A stretch of DNA of 40,331 bases, taken from the NCBI GenBank assembly GCA_016213845.1, contig JACQZN010000118.1:1-40331 (forward strand), read 5' to 3'. Position numbers and translations under genes: made by a program. The notes under the pieces are model-generated. The model did no database searches. It saw nothing but the letters and a program-made list of their open reading frames with translations, and was not told the origin of the DNA. The DNA comes from Candidatus Wallbacteria bacterium. Its GTDB lineage: Bacteria > Muiribacteriota > UBA6191 > JACPRK01. Below are positions 16,482 to 24,766 of the stretch, in pieces. Each line of letters begins with the position of its first letter. The first letter of the stretch is position 1.

Positions 16482-17300
16482 ATGCCCGAGCTCGCTACAG
16501 CGCCCCAGACTCCCGCACCCGTGATGCCCCCGGGCTGGGAATCCGTCACGCTTCCCGGACTCACGGCCGAAGAGGCAGCGGTGCTCTCGGGGATCGAGCG
16601 CGCGCGTGTGCCGGCGCACATCGCCTGCATCATGGACGGCAACGGCCGCTGGGCCAGAAAGCGCGCCCGCGAGCGAGTCTTCGGACACCACATCGCCCGC
16701 GACGCCGTCCGCAAGGTGGTCGACACCTGCCACCGCATCGGCGTGCGCTACCTGACGCTCTACACGTTCAGCTCCGAGAACTGGCGGCGACCCAAGGCCG
16801 AGGTCTTCGCGCTGATGCAACTCCTGAAGGACACGCTGGCGCGCGAGAAGACCGAGCTCCACTCGAGCAACGTCCGGTTGCGCATCCTGGGCGACGTGAC
16901 CGAGCTGCCCGATCGAGTCCGCCGCGAGGTCGAGGACTCCGAGACGATGATGCGCCAGAACACCGGGCTCAACCTGAGCCTGGCGATCAACTACGGCGGC
17001 CGCCAGGAGATTCTGCGCGCCACGCGCGCGCTGGTCGCCCGGGCCGCGGCGGGCCAGCTCACGCCCGAAGCTGTGACGGAGGCCGCGTTCAACGCCGAGC
17101 TCTACACGGCCGAGCTGCCCGATCCGGAGCTCCTCATCCGCACGGGCGGCGAGCAGCGCGTCTCCAACTTCCTGCTCTGGCAGATGGCCTACACGGAGCT
17201 CTGGGTCAGCCCGGTGCTCTGGCCGGACATGAACCGGCTGCTCTTGCTCCAGGCCATCCGCGACTACCAGGAACGCGACAGGAGGTTCGGTGGCCTTTGA
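16482..17300 (+). CDS. uppS: isoprenyl transferase (undecaprenyl diphosphate synthase)
   Basis: The 272-residue protein has the cis-prenyltransferase motifs: HIACIMDGNGRWA (D52 the catalytic Asp), GHHIARDAVRKVV, YTFSSENWRRP and the C-terminal RTGGEQRVSNFLLWQMAYTE. It makes the lipid carrier for peptidoglycan and other surface polymers at the inner membrane. The N-terminus is about 35 residues longer than in E. coli and is Pro/Ala-rich. No clear ribosome site precedes the ATG, so a later start (such as GTG or ATG near residue 14-15) is possible. The end overlaps cdsA by 11 bases. Confidence 0.95.
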   Translation: MPELATAPQTPAPVMPPGWESVTLPGLTAEEAAVLSGIERARVPAHIACIMDGNGRWARKRARERVFGHHIARDAVRKVVDTCHRIGVRYLTLYTFSSENWRRPKAEVFALMQLLKDTLAREKTELHSSNVRLRILGDVTELPDRVRREVEDSETMMRQNTGLNLSLAINYGGRQEILRATRALVARAAAGQLTPEAVTEAAFNAELYTAELPDPELLIRTGGEQRVSNFLLWQMAYTELWVSPVLWPDMNRLLLLQAIRDYQERDRRFGGL

Positions 17301-18090
17301 GACGCTGGCCGTCCGCACCGCCAGCGCCGTGGTCCTGGCCCCCGCGTTTCTTTGGGTGGTCTGGGTAGGGGGCTGGCTCTTCGCGGTGGTGCTGGGCGCC
17401 ATCGCGCTCGCCAGCATGCACGAGTTCTGCGCGATGGCCACGGCCGGCGGACACGCGCCCTGCCGCTGGCTGGCGTTTGCCGGTGCGCTGGCGATCTTCG
17501 CGGGTGCCTATGCCGCCGGATTCCACGGGGCCGCCCTGGCGATGACCGTCTTCCCGCTGCTCCTGATCCTGCCCTATCTGGCGTCGGCCGATTTCTCCAA
17601 GGCCGCGGTCGATTCCAGCCTCACGCTCCTCGGTGTCGTGCAGTACGCCTACTTCCTCTCATTTCTTTTCATCGTGCGCTCCGATCCCGAGCGGGGTCTG
17701 GGCGCGCTGGCGGCGCTGCTAGCGCTGGTCTGGGTCGAGGACAGCGTCGCCTATCTGGTCGGCAGCGCCGCGGGCAAGCGGCCGCTCACGCCGATCAGCC
17801 CCAAGAAGACCTGGGAAGGGACCGGCGCCGGGTTCGTCGTCTCCGCCCTGGCTGCCGCCGCGCTTCTCAAGTACGGATTCGGCCACCCTGTCGGTATCGT
17901 TACCGTGGCGCTCCTGGCCGTCGTCGGCGCGCTCGGCCAGCTCGGCGATCTGAGCGAGTCGCTCTTGAAACGCAACTTCGGCGTCAAGGACTCCGGCGCC
18001 ACCATCCCCGGTCACGGCGGCCTGATGGACCGCTTCGATTCCCTCTGTTTTTCGGCCCCTGCCATGTACGTTCTCTATCCATGGATGTGA
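17290..18090 (+). CDS. cdsA: phosphatidate cytidylyltransferase
   Basis: The 266-residue polytopic membrane protein has about seven to eight hydrophobic segments and the CdsA signature near the C-terminus (LGDLSESLLKRNFGVKD, then a Gly-His-Gly-Gly-x2-Asp-Arg-x-Asp block). An earlier SPKKTWEGTGAGF also fits. It forms CDP-diacylglycerol from phosphatidate and CTP, the precursor of anionic phospholipids and phosphatidylethanolamine. It starts at GTG 17290 inside the end of uppS, with AGGAGG just upstream, so the two are translationally coupled. Confidence 0.95.
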   Translation: MAFETLAVRTASAVVLAPAFLWVVWVGGWLFAVVLGAIALASMHEFCAMATAGGHAPCRWLAFAGALAIFAGAYAAGFHGAALAMTVFPLLLILPYLASADFSKAAVDSSLTLLGVVQYAYFLSFLFIVRSDPERGLGALAALLALVWVEDSVAYLVGSAAGKRPLTPISPKKTWEGTGAGFVVSALAAAALLKYGFGHPVGIVTVALLAVVGALGQLGDLSESLLKRNFGVKDSGATIPGHGGLMDRFDSLCFSAPAMYVLYPWM

Positions 18091-18175
18091 ACCTGATCCC
18101 GGTATGCCGCGTCATGCGGGCGTCAACCATGCGACAAGCAGTGCCGTTCACTTCAACGGGGACCAGGGCGTCCGT

Positions 18176-18205
18176 CCCCTGGTGGGGGTTCGGGGGCGAA
18201 GCCCC
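18176..18205 (+). other. tandem GC hairpins between cdsA and rseP
   Basis: Two short hairpins lie side by side: CCCC(76-79)-TGGT-GGGG(84-87) and GGGGC(93-97)-GAA-GCCCC(201-205), positions given within 18100-18205. No T-run follows, so they do not look like a standard terminator. They occupy the place where dxr is found in many genomes. They may be processing sites or a dispersed GC-rich repeat. Confidence 0.45.
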
Positions 18206-18246
18206 TGATTGGAACTGAAGGACCACTTACTGTCTTCGGAGGAAAA

Positions 18247-19719
18247 ATGCTGTTCTCGATGATCACTCTCGCCTCGGTAGCCGCCTTCATCGGCAAGGCC
18301 CTTGCCTTCATCGTGATGATCGCGCTGATCGCGTTCGTCCACGAGATGGGCCACTTCCTGATCGCCAAGCTCTGCGGCGTGAAGGTCTACGAGTTTGCCC
18401 TAGGGTTCGGCCACAAGATCTGGTCGCGCACCTGGGGCGAGACGGAGTACTCGCTGCGCTGGCTGCCGCTGGGGGCTTTCGTGCGGCCGGCCGGCATGAA
18501 CCCGGACGAGGACGAGGCCGAGGGCGAGAACCTGGAGGAGCTCAAGGGGCGGAGCTTTGCCGAGAAGAACTTCTTCGCCAAGCAAGCGATCCTGGCGGCG
18601 GGCGCCGGCGGGAACATGGTCTTCGCGGCGGCGGTGTTCGCCGGGGTGTTCTTCGGCTCGGGTATCCAGAACAGCAACATCGAGATCAAGGAAGCGATCG
18701 CGGATCGGCCGGCAGCCCAGGCCGGGCTGAAGGGCGGCGACATCATCGCTGCTATCGACGGCAACCCCGTCACCGACCACCAGGCGGGCATCAACTACAT
18801 TTACTCGCATCCGGGCACGTCGATCCGGATCGAGGTGCAGCGTTTCGAGGAGCGGCCCAGCGTCACGCTTTCGGGTCCCGATCCGGGCCTGACGGGGGAG
18901 CTCGTGGTGATGGCCGGCGGCGTGCGGCTGGAGGTGCTGGGCGTGGAGCCCGGGAAGGCCGCCGACAAGGCCGGGATCGCTGCGGGGATGCTGATCTCGA
19001 CGATCGGGGGCAAGGCGCTAGGCGAGGTGGCGAGCGCGCAGGAGGCGATCGATCGGCTGCGGCAGGGGCCGGCGCCGATCGGTGTGCTGGCGCCCAGGCG
19101 GCTGACGTTCGACGTCGTGCCGGCGCCACAGGCTGACGGCCGGGGTCTGATCGGGATCACGTCCTTGCCGCACGCGTACGGAGCGCGGATCGCCGTGCCG
19201 CTGGGCGAGGCGATCGCTCGGGGCACGAAGCGGACGGCCGACGGGGTCGTGATGATCTACCGGCAGGCGCTGGTGCTGCTCTGGACGTCGCTGGGCAAGA
19301 TGGAGGTGCCGAAGGAAGTGGGCGGCCCGCTCAAGATAGCGAGCGAGATCGCGCGCGGAGTGGACCTGGGGCTGGTCTACCTGCTGCACCTGACGGCGTT
19401 CCTGTCGCTGGCGATCGGCGTGTTCAACCTGCTGCCGATCCCGGCGCTGGACGGCGGGCGGATGTTCGTTCTGGCGGTCAAGACGGTGCTGGAGCTGGGT
19501 CACCGGCTGGTGCAGCCGAAGGCGGAATCGCACGAGGTCCTGGGCCCGCGCGGCGAGGAAGTGCTCCACTTCATGGGGTTCGTCTTCCTCCTGTTCGTGC
19601 TGGTGGTGGTGAGCTTCAAGGACGTGCGCGAAATGTCGGGTTCGAGCGATGTGCCCGCGCCCACGCCCGCCGCCGCCACGCCCACGACGACGGCGCCGGC
19701 GCCGGCGAAGGCCAAGTAG
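18247..19719 (+). CDS. rseP: RIP-type site-2 metalloprotease
   Basis: The 490-residue M50 membrane protease has the zinc motif HEMGH at residues 32-36 inside the first helix. Further motifs are GFGHKIWSRTWGETEYSLRWLPLGAFV, two PDZ-like segments (about 150-230 and 235-315, with AGLKGGDIIAAIDG and AGIAAGMLISTIGG) and the C-terminal FNLLPIPALDGGRM that completes the active site. It cleaves transmembrane segments such as anti-sigma factors. GGAGG lies just before the ATG. The last 30 residues are a low-complexity Pro/Ala/Thr tail. Two PDZ-like segments match E. coli RseP. Confidence 0.95.
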   Translation: MLFSMITLASVAAFIGKALAFIVMIALIAFVHEMGHFLIAKLCGVKVYEFALGFGHKIWSRTWGETEYSLRWLPLGAFVRPAGMNPDEDEAEGENLEELKGRSFAEKNFFAKQAILAAGAGGNMVFAAAVFAGVFFGSGIQNSNIEIKEAIADRPAAQAGLKGGDIIAAIDGNPVTDHQAGINYIYSHPGTSIRIEVQRFEERPSVTLSGPDPGLTGELVVMAGGVRLEVLGVEPGKAADKAGIAAGMLISTIGGKALGEVASAQEAIDRLRQGPAPIGVLAPRRLTFDVVPAPQADGRGLIGITSLPHAYGARIAVPLGEAIARGTKRTADGVVMIYRQALVLLWTSLGKMEVPKEVGGPLKIASEIARGVDLGLVYLLHLTAFLSLAIGVFNLLPIPALDGGRMFVLAVKTVLELGHRLVQPKAESHEVLGPRGEEVLHFMGFVFLLFVLVVVSFKDVREMSGSSDVPAPTPAAATPTTTAPAPAKAK

Positions 19720-19936
19720 GACGGGGCAGGGGCCGGCCGTGATCGGCAGGGCATCCGGTAGATCGGAGAAACAAGGCTTCCCTCGCGATAAACGACGTCA
19801 AGCCGAATAACGCACATTAGTCTCGAGAAACCGCAACTGGGCTGCCATCCACGATCCGAATGGCGACTGGCCCTCATCGACCGTGCGGTAACGCAATGCT
19901 TCCTTGATAGGTCGGGTCGACCTGAGGAGATCGAAC

Positions 19937-21070
19937 GTGACAAGAAAACTGGTGATAGTGATTGCCGCTGGCCTTCTGTATGGCGCGGCGCCGGCTTGCC
20001 TTCTTGCCGCCCCAGACGACAACGCGCCCTCCACCCGATGGCGCGAGGTGACCGACCCGGCCGAGGCCGAACTATCCGCTCAGTCCGCGGCCATCATCAA
20101 CCAGAGCCAGCGCACCAATGCGCAGAGGAATGCGGGGCAGACCCTCCGCGGATTTCACGCCAAACCGCACTCCGCGATGCTTGCCGAGCTTCGCGTCTGT
20201 GACGACCTGCCGCCCCGGGCCCGCCACGGGATTTTTGCGACCGCGAAGCGATACCCATGCTGGGTGCGCTTCTCAAACGGCTTGGGCGTGACACAGAGCG
20301 ATCACAGTCCTGACCTGCGAGGTCTGGCGATCAAGGTATTGGGCACCGAGGGCCCCAGTCTGGCTCCGGGAGAAGCGAGTGCTAAGACCCAGGACTTCTT
20401 GATGGCGACTGCCCCGGCCTTCCCGGTCCGGAATGCGAGCCAGTATGTAGCGTTGCTCCAGGGGTTCAAGGGTCTGAGCAAGCGGGTGGGGCGCGCCGAG
20501 GCGCTGCGGATCGGAGCCTTTGTGGCGCGCAGGACTCTGCGCCGGATCGAGAGCCTGACGACCGAGACCTACTGGACTGGTGTTCCGCTCAAGCTCGGCC
20601 CTCACGCCGTCAAGTGCTTCCTGCAGCCGCAACCGATGGCGGGCCAGTTCCCGCGCGAGAAAGGTCCCGACTATCTTCGCGGGGATCTCGTGGCTCGGCT
20701 GCGCAAGAGCGATGTCCGCTTCGACTTCATGGTGCAGTTCTTCGTCGACGAAACGCGCACCCCGATCGAGGACGCCGCCGTGGAATGGCAGGTCTCGGAC
20801 TCTCAACCCATCAAGGTGGCGGAGTTGATCATTTCCAGCAGGGATCTGGAATCTCCCAAGGCCAAAGCTCAGAGCTTGCTTGGAACCTCCCTGGCTTTCA
20901 CGCCGTGGCACGCCTCCGAGGACCACCGGCCGCTCGGGTCGATCATGCGTATGCGCCGCCAGGCTTACGGAGCCAGCTCCGCTCTCCGCGGCCACCACGC
21001 CGAGCCAGAGCCCGCCCAGCACCAAGAGGGCGAGCCGGAGTTCCTCGAGCTGCGAACCGTGGATCACTGA
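19937..21070 (+). CDS. secreted catalase-like heme protein
   Basis: The start is GTG 19937 with GAGGAG 7 bases upstream; 377 residues. A signal peptide (1-24, LVIVIAAGLLYGAAPACLLA) predicts export. The body matches the short catalase-like family: LRGFHAKPHS (H74 the likely distal His), CWVRFSNG, DLRGLAIKVLG, QDFLMATAPAFPVRN, and near the end AFTPWHASEDHRPLGSIMRMRRQAY, where Tyr344 sits in the expected proximal-ligand region. Known members act on peroxides. Activity is not proven. The final 33 residues are hydrophilic and outside the domain. Codon use looks less GC-extreme than in the core cluster upstream. Confidence 0.82.
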   Translation: MTRKLVIVIAAGLLYGAAPACLLAAPDDNAPSTRWREVTDPAEAELSAQSAAIINQSQRTNAQRNAGQTLRGFHAKPHSAMLAELRVCDDLPPRARHGIFATAKRYPCWVRFSNGLGVTQSDHSPDLRGLAIKVLGTEGPSLAPGEASAKTQDFLMATAPAFPVRNASQYVALLQGFKGLSKRVGRAEALRIGAFVARRTLRRIESLTTETYWTGVPLKLGPHAVKCFLQPQPMAGQFPREKGPDYLRGDLVARLRKSDVRFDFMVQFFVDETRTPIEDAAVEWQVSDSQPIKVAELIISSRDLESPKAKAQSLLGTSLAFTPWHASEDHRPLGSIMRMRRQAYGASSALRGHHAEPEPAQHQEGEPEFLELRTVDH

Positions 21071-21174
21071 GCGCGCGCCGCTGCCAGGCGGGGGCTTTGG
21101 CGCGCCAAGATCTGGGTTGCCGCTATCGAAACCGACCGCCACTGCCTTCGCTGCGCCCCATTTCGCCCCTCGCC

Positions 21175-23163
21175 TCACTCCCCGCCCCGCCCCACGAAGT
21201 AGAGCGCGCGCAGGTTGGGGCGGGCGTGGAAGCGGGACATCAGGCGCTGGGCGGTCACGCGGCCCTGGTAGCGGCCGGGGGGCAGCGCGCCGGAAGCGAG
21301 TCGCGTCTCGACGGCGAACCAGCCGATGGCTTCCTGAGGCGGCAGCGCCAGCGTCATGGGCACGATCATCTCGGGGGCTTCGGGGTTGCCGGCGGGTTTC
21401 AGCCGGAGCAGGAAGGCGGAGCGGTGGTCGATGTCGAAGACGAAGCCGACGAAGCGGGGCGGCGCCGGGCCGGCGAGCAGCTCGAAGGGCTCCAGGCGGC
21501 TCTCGAGTTTCAAGGCGTCCCCCGTGTCGAAGGCCGAGCCGATCGCATCGGGGAGGAACTCGGGGATGTAGGATTGGCGGGCGTTCTCGTAGGAGTACGA
21601 GTCGCCCGAATCGTTGTTGGAGACCAGAACGGACATGCGAGCCTTCGGATACGTCCGGGCCAGGTGGGCGGACATCTTGGCGGGCGACATGGAGTGCTCG
21701 TCGGGTTCCACCTGCTGGTGGTGAAAGGTCAGTGTCCGGGAGAGCGCCTCTCTCCAGCGCAGGTCCCGCGGCGAGCTCCAGGCCCGCAGCACCAGGTCGT
21801 AGTGGAGCACGTCGAAGAGCTGACGGCTCGTTTGAGTCCGAACGGCCCACATCATGTCGGGCGGCAGCAAGTTTCGCTGTTGCTCCTGGGCCTGCGCCAG
21901 GAGCGAGGCGAGCCGGGAAGAGGCAGCGCGCGTCGCGGCGGCGAGGACCAGCGCCGGCCGGTCCGCGGTCTGCGCCCCTCGCAGCCGCTCGTCGAGCGCG
22001 AGGGCGCCCGTGGTCGGCGCCAGCTCCGAGACGGCCGCGGCCAGCTCATCGTGCGTGAAGGGTGCGGAAGCCGAGGGAGCGGCCGCCGCGGCCGGCGCGA
22101 CCGGAGTCCCGGGACCGGATGGCAAGTCTCTCTGGGCTGCTCTCCATGTCATCCAGGCGCCTCCGGCCGCAAGCAGCGCGAAGGACACGGCCACGGCCGC
22201 CACGGGCGCGCGGCGGCCGGCCCGCACAGGCGGAGCTGCGGCTGGAAGGGTTCGCCGGCTGCTCCGAACCTTCTGGTCCGGCGTGCCGGGAGGCGTGCGT
22301 GCCGCTCGCGCCGCAGTGGCCTCGACGCGGCCCGTATCGGCCGGAAGCGGAAAGCCCACTGCCGCCAGCGCCTCGAGCGCCTCGCGGGCACTCTGAAACC
22401 GCTCGTCGGGCTGGCGCGCCATGCACTTCATGATCAGGTCCGCGAAAGGCCGCTGAAGCTCCCGCGACAGGCTGGCCACGTGGACCGCCTTGCCCTCTAG
22501 CACCTGCTCCATCAGCGTCCGGAACGTGTCCCCCAGGTAGGGAAGTCGCCCCGCCGCCATCCGGTAGAGCACGATTCCCAGCTGATAGATGTCCGAGACC
22601 GCGCCGACCTGATTCCCGGCGAACATCTCCGGGCTGATGTACTGCGGAGAGCCGACAATCTCGTCGGCGCGGGTGATCGCCGTCGCCGCCAGGTCCTTCA
22701 CCAGCCCGAAGTCGGTCAGCACGGCGCGTCCCCCGTCCGTCACGATGATGTTGCTCGGCTTGACGTCCCGGTGGACCACGCCCTGGGGATGAAAGTGATC
22801 GAACGCGGCCAGGAGGTCGCCAGCGACGGCCGCTATTCGATTGGCGGGCTGCACCGGCTGTTTCGAGAGGATCTGGTCCAACCCCGTCCCTTCCAGCAGC
22901 TCCATTGCGTAGTAGAACGCGCCCTGCTCGCACCCGTAGTCGAACACCCGCACCACGGACGGATGCGAGAGCCGCGCGCAGACGGAGGCCTCCCTGAGGA
23001 AGCGCTTCTGGGAATCGGGCGTGGCGGTGCTCTCCGTCAGCACCTTCAGCGCCACTTCGCGCTTCAACCCCTCCTGCGCGGCGGCGAACACCGTCCCCAT
23101 GCCGCCGCGGCCCAGCTCCCGGCGGAGCTCGTACTTGCCCAGCTTCTTGCCCAGCCAGCCCAT
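21175..23163 (-). CDS. membrane-anchored Ser/Thr protein kinase
   Basis: The 662-residue protein has its kinase domain at about 9-270. It shows GRGGMGTV (18-25), VALKVL (K40), HRDVKPSN (131-138), DFGLVKD (151-157), SPEMF and DIYQLGIVLYRM. One transmembrane helix lies at about 319-340, followed by a 320-residue outer domain of unknown fold (QSYIPEFLPDAIGSAFDTGD, then FVGFVFDIDHRSAFLLRLK). The kinase half is close to that of the kinase at 10793, but the outer half is different, so the two probably sense different things. It is convergent with the catalase-like gene. No strong ribosome site precedes the ATG. Confidence 0.92.
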   Translation of the reverse strand: MGWLGKKLGKYELRRELGRGGMGTVFAAAQEGLKREVALKVLTESTATPDSQKRFLREASVCARLSHPSVVRVFDYGCEQGAFYYAMELLEGTGLDQILSKQPVQPANRIAAVAGDLLAAFDHFHPQGVVHRDVKPSNIIVTDGGRAVLTDFGLVKDLAATAITRADEIVGSPQYISPEMFAGNQVGAVSDIYQLGIVLYRMAAGRLPYLGDTFRTLMEQVLEGKAVHVASLSRELQRPFADLIMKCMARQPDERFQSAREALEALAAVGFPLPADTGRVEATAARAARTPPGTPDQKVRSSRRTLPAAAPPVRAGRRAPVAAVAVSFALLAAGGAWMTWRAAQRDLPSGPGTPVAPAAAAAPSASAPFTHDELAAAVSELAPTTGALALDERLRGAQTADRPALVLAAATRAASSRLASLLAQAQEQQRNLLPPDMMWAVRTQTSRQLFDVLHYDLVLRAWSSPRDLRWREALSRTLTFHHQQVEPDEHSMSPAKMSAHLARTYPKARMSVLVSNNDSGDSYSYENARQSYIPEFLPDAIGSAFDTGDALKLESRLEPFELLAGPAPPRFVGFVFDIDHRSAFLLRLKPAGNPEAPEMIVPMTLALPPQEAIGWFAVETRLASGALPPGRYQGRVTAQRLMSRFHARPNLRALYFVGRGGE

Positions 23164-23217
23164 CGCGACACCACTATACGCGAGCGCCGCTCCCCGTCCG
23201 GGCCGGGCCGGCGGCGC

Positions 23218-24696
23218 TCAGCAGACCGCGTCCAGCTCGTTGACGAAGCCGATCGTCTTCCCCGCGGCCCGCAGCCAGTCCCGGACCCGGCGGACCCGCT
23301 GCATCCTTTCGGTGAAGACGTTGGTCCCGTCCGACATCGTCCAGTACTTCCAGTGCTCGCCTGCCGGCAGGTCGATGTCGAAGCGCCCGGGCCGTTTCTC
23401 GAGCGACGTCCGCGGCGAGATGATCAGCGGGTTCAGGTTGGCGACTTCATCCACCCACGGCGACACCCGCTCCAGGAATGCCATCGTCTCGTCGAACTCG
23501 GCCTCGCCCTCGCCCGGGAAGCCGACAATTAGGTTGATGCAGACCCGGATGCCCGCGTCGTGCGTCGCCTTCAGCATCTCCTCGGCCGTGGCCGATCGGA
23601 ACATCTTGTTCATCTTCGCCAGCACCGTGTCGGAGCCCGATTCGATCCCGTAGATGAGCCAGCGGCAGCCGGCCTTGCGCATCCGGTGGTAGAGCTCGTG
23701 CGGCATGTCCTTGCGCACCACGCAGTTGCCGCCCCAGCCGATCCGCTCGCCGAGGCCGCTGGCGATCAGGTGATCGCAGAGCTCCGCCAGCTGGGGCAGG
23801 TGGCCATTGACGATCTGGTCGTTGGCGAAGAAGTCGGTCACACCGTAGCGCTCGAAGTGGTGGCGCAGCTCAGCCACCACGTGGGCGCCGCTGCGGTAGC
23901 GGTACTTGCGCCAGACGATCGGATCGGTGCAGAACGCGCACCGGCAGATGCAGCCGCGGCTGAAGATGAGCGACAGCGCCCGCTTGTCGTAGGCCTCGAT
24001 GTCGATCCCCTCGTAGGTCGGAAACGGGATCTGGTCCAGGTCGTGGATGAGCGGCGGCAAGACGAACGGCGCCGGGTTGGGGAACGGCGCCGCCACCACG
24101 CCCGGGATCGACGCCGGGTCCCGGCCGCCCGAGAGCAGCGCCCCGGCCAGCTCCGCCAGCAGCACCTCCCCTTCGCCGATGCCGATGTAGTCGACGTCCT
24201 CGAAGTAGGGGTACTGGCTATCGTCGATGCCCTGGAACCCGCGCGTGAGCCCGCCGTCGATTGCCACCCCGTACCTGAGCCGCGGGTCGTGCTCCGGCGT
24301 CACCGACAGCGCGAAGCCGCCCAGCACGATGCGGACTTCCGGACGCCGGCGCTTGAGCTCGCGGGCGATGTCGAGCGCCACCAGCTTGTTGTAGCTGTTG
24401 ATGCTGAAGCCGACGATCGGCGCCCCCTGCGCCACGATCCGCTCGACCGCCTCCCGGTAGAGCGATTCGTAGCGGGTGCGAAATGCCGCGTAGAACTCCA
24501 GGTCGATCAGGTTGGCCGATCCGAACCGGAAGAGCCCCCGATCGGCTTCCTCGGAGGCTCGGTAGAAGGTCAGATTCAGGTCGACGGCCTCCGCGCTGCG
24601 CCCGCGCGTCTCGAGATAGCGCTTCAGGTACGCCAGCCCGATCGGCGGCAGCTCCGCCGACCACGGCGGCGCCAGCACGAGTGTGACATCCGTCAT
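23218..24696 (-). CDS. B12-binding radical SAM protein
   Basis: The 492-residue protein has an N-terminal B12-binding-like domain (TLVLAPPWSAELPPIGLAYL, then IVGFSINSYNKL and IVLGGFALS). A radical SAM core follows with FSRGCICRCAFC, giving the cluster cysteines C249, C253 and C256. Later strands read RWLIYGIESGSDTVL and VCINLIVGFPGEGEAEF. It belongs to the broad BchE-like group, whose members include methylases and ring-forming enzymes. The substrate is not predictable. The similar protein at 30198 is a paralog in general plan. It is divergent from proS, with 70 bases between the starts, and follows no obvious partner gene. Confidence 0.88.
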   Translation of the reverse strand: MTDVTLVLAPPWSAELPPIGLAYLKRYLETRGRSAEAVDLNLTFYRASEEADRGLFRFGSANLIDLEFYAAFRTRYESLYREAVERIVAQGAPIVGFSINSYNKLVALDIARELKRRRPEVRIVLGGFALSVTPEHDPRLRYGVAIDGGLTRGFQGIDDSQYPYFEDVDYIGIGEGEVLLAELAGALLSGGRDPASIPGVVAAPFPNPAPFVLPPLIHDLDQIPFPTYEGIDIEAYDKRALSLIFSRGCICRCAFCTDPIVWRKYRYRSGAHVVAELRHHFERYGVTDFFANDQIVNGHLPQLAELCDHLIASGLGERIGWGGNCVVRKDMPHELYHRMRKAGCRWLIYGIESGSDTVLAKMNKMFRSATAEEMLKATHDAGIRVCINLIVGFPGEGEAEFDETMAFLERVSPWVDEVANLNPLIISPRTSLEKRPGRFDIDLPAGEHWKYWTMSDGTNVFTERMQRVRRVRDWLRAAGKTIGFVNELDAVC

Positions 24697-24766
24697 ATCT
24701 GGTCAATCCTAGCTGCACGACGCTTTCCCCGCAAGATCGCTCCCCCCCTGCTATCCTGGCAGCACC

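Noticed and set aside
18176..18205. Rho-independent terminator after cdsA
   Set aside because: The hairpins are GC-rich but no run of T residues follows on either strand.
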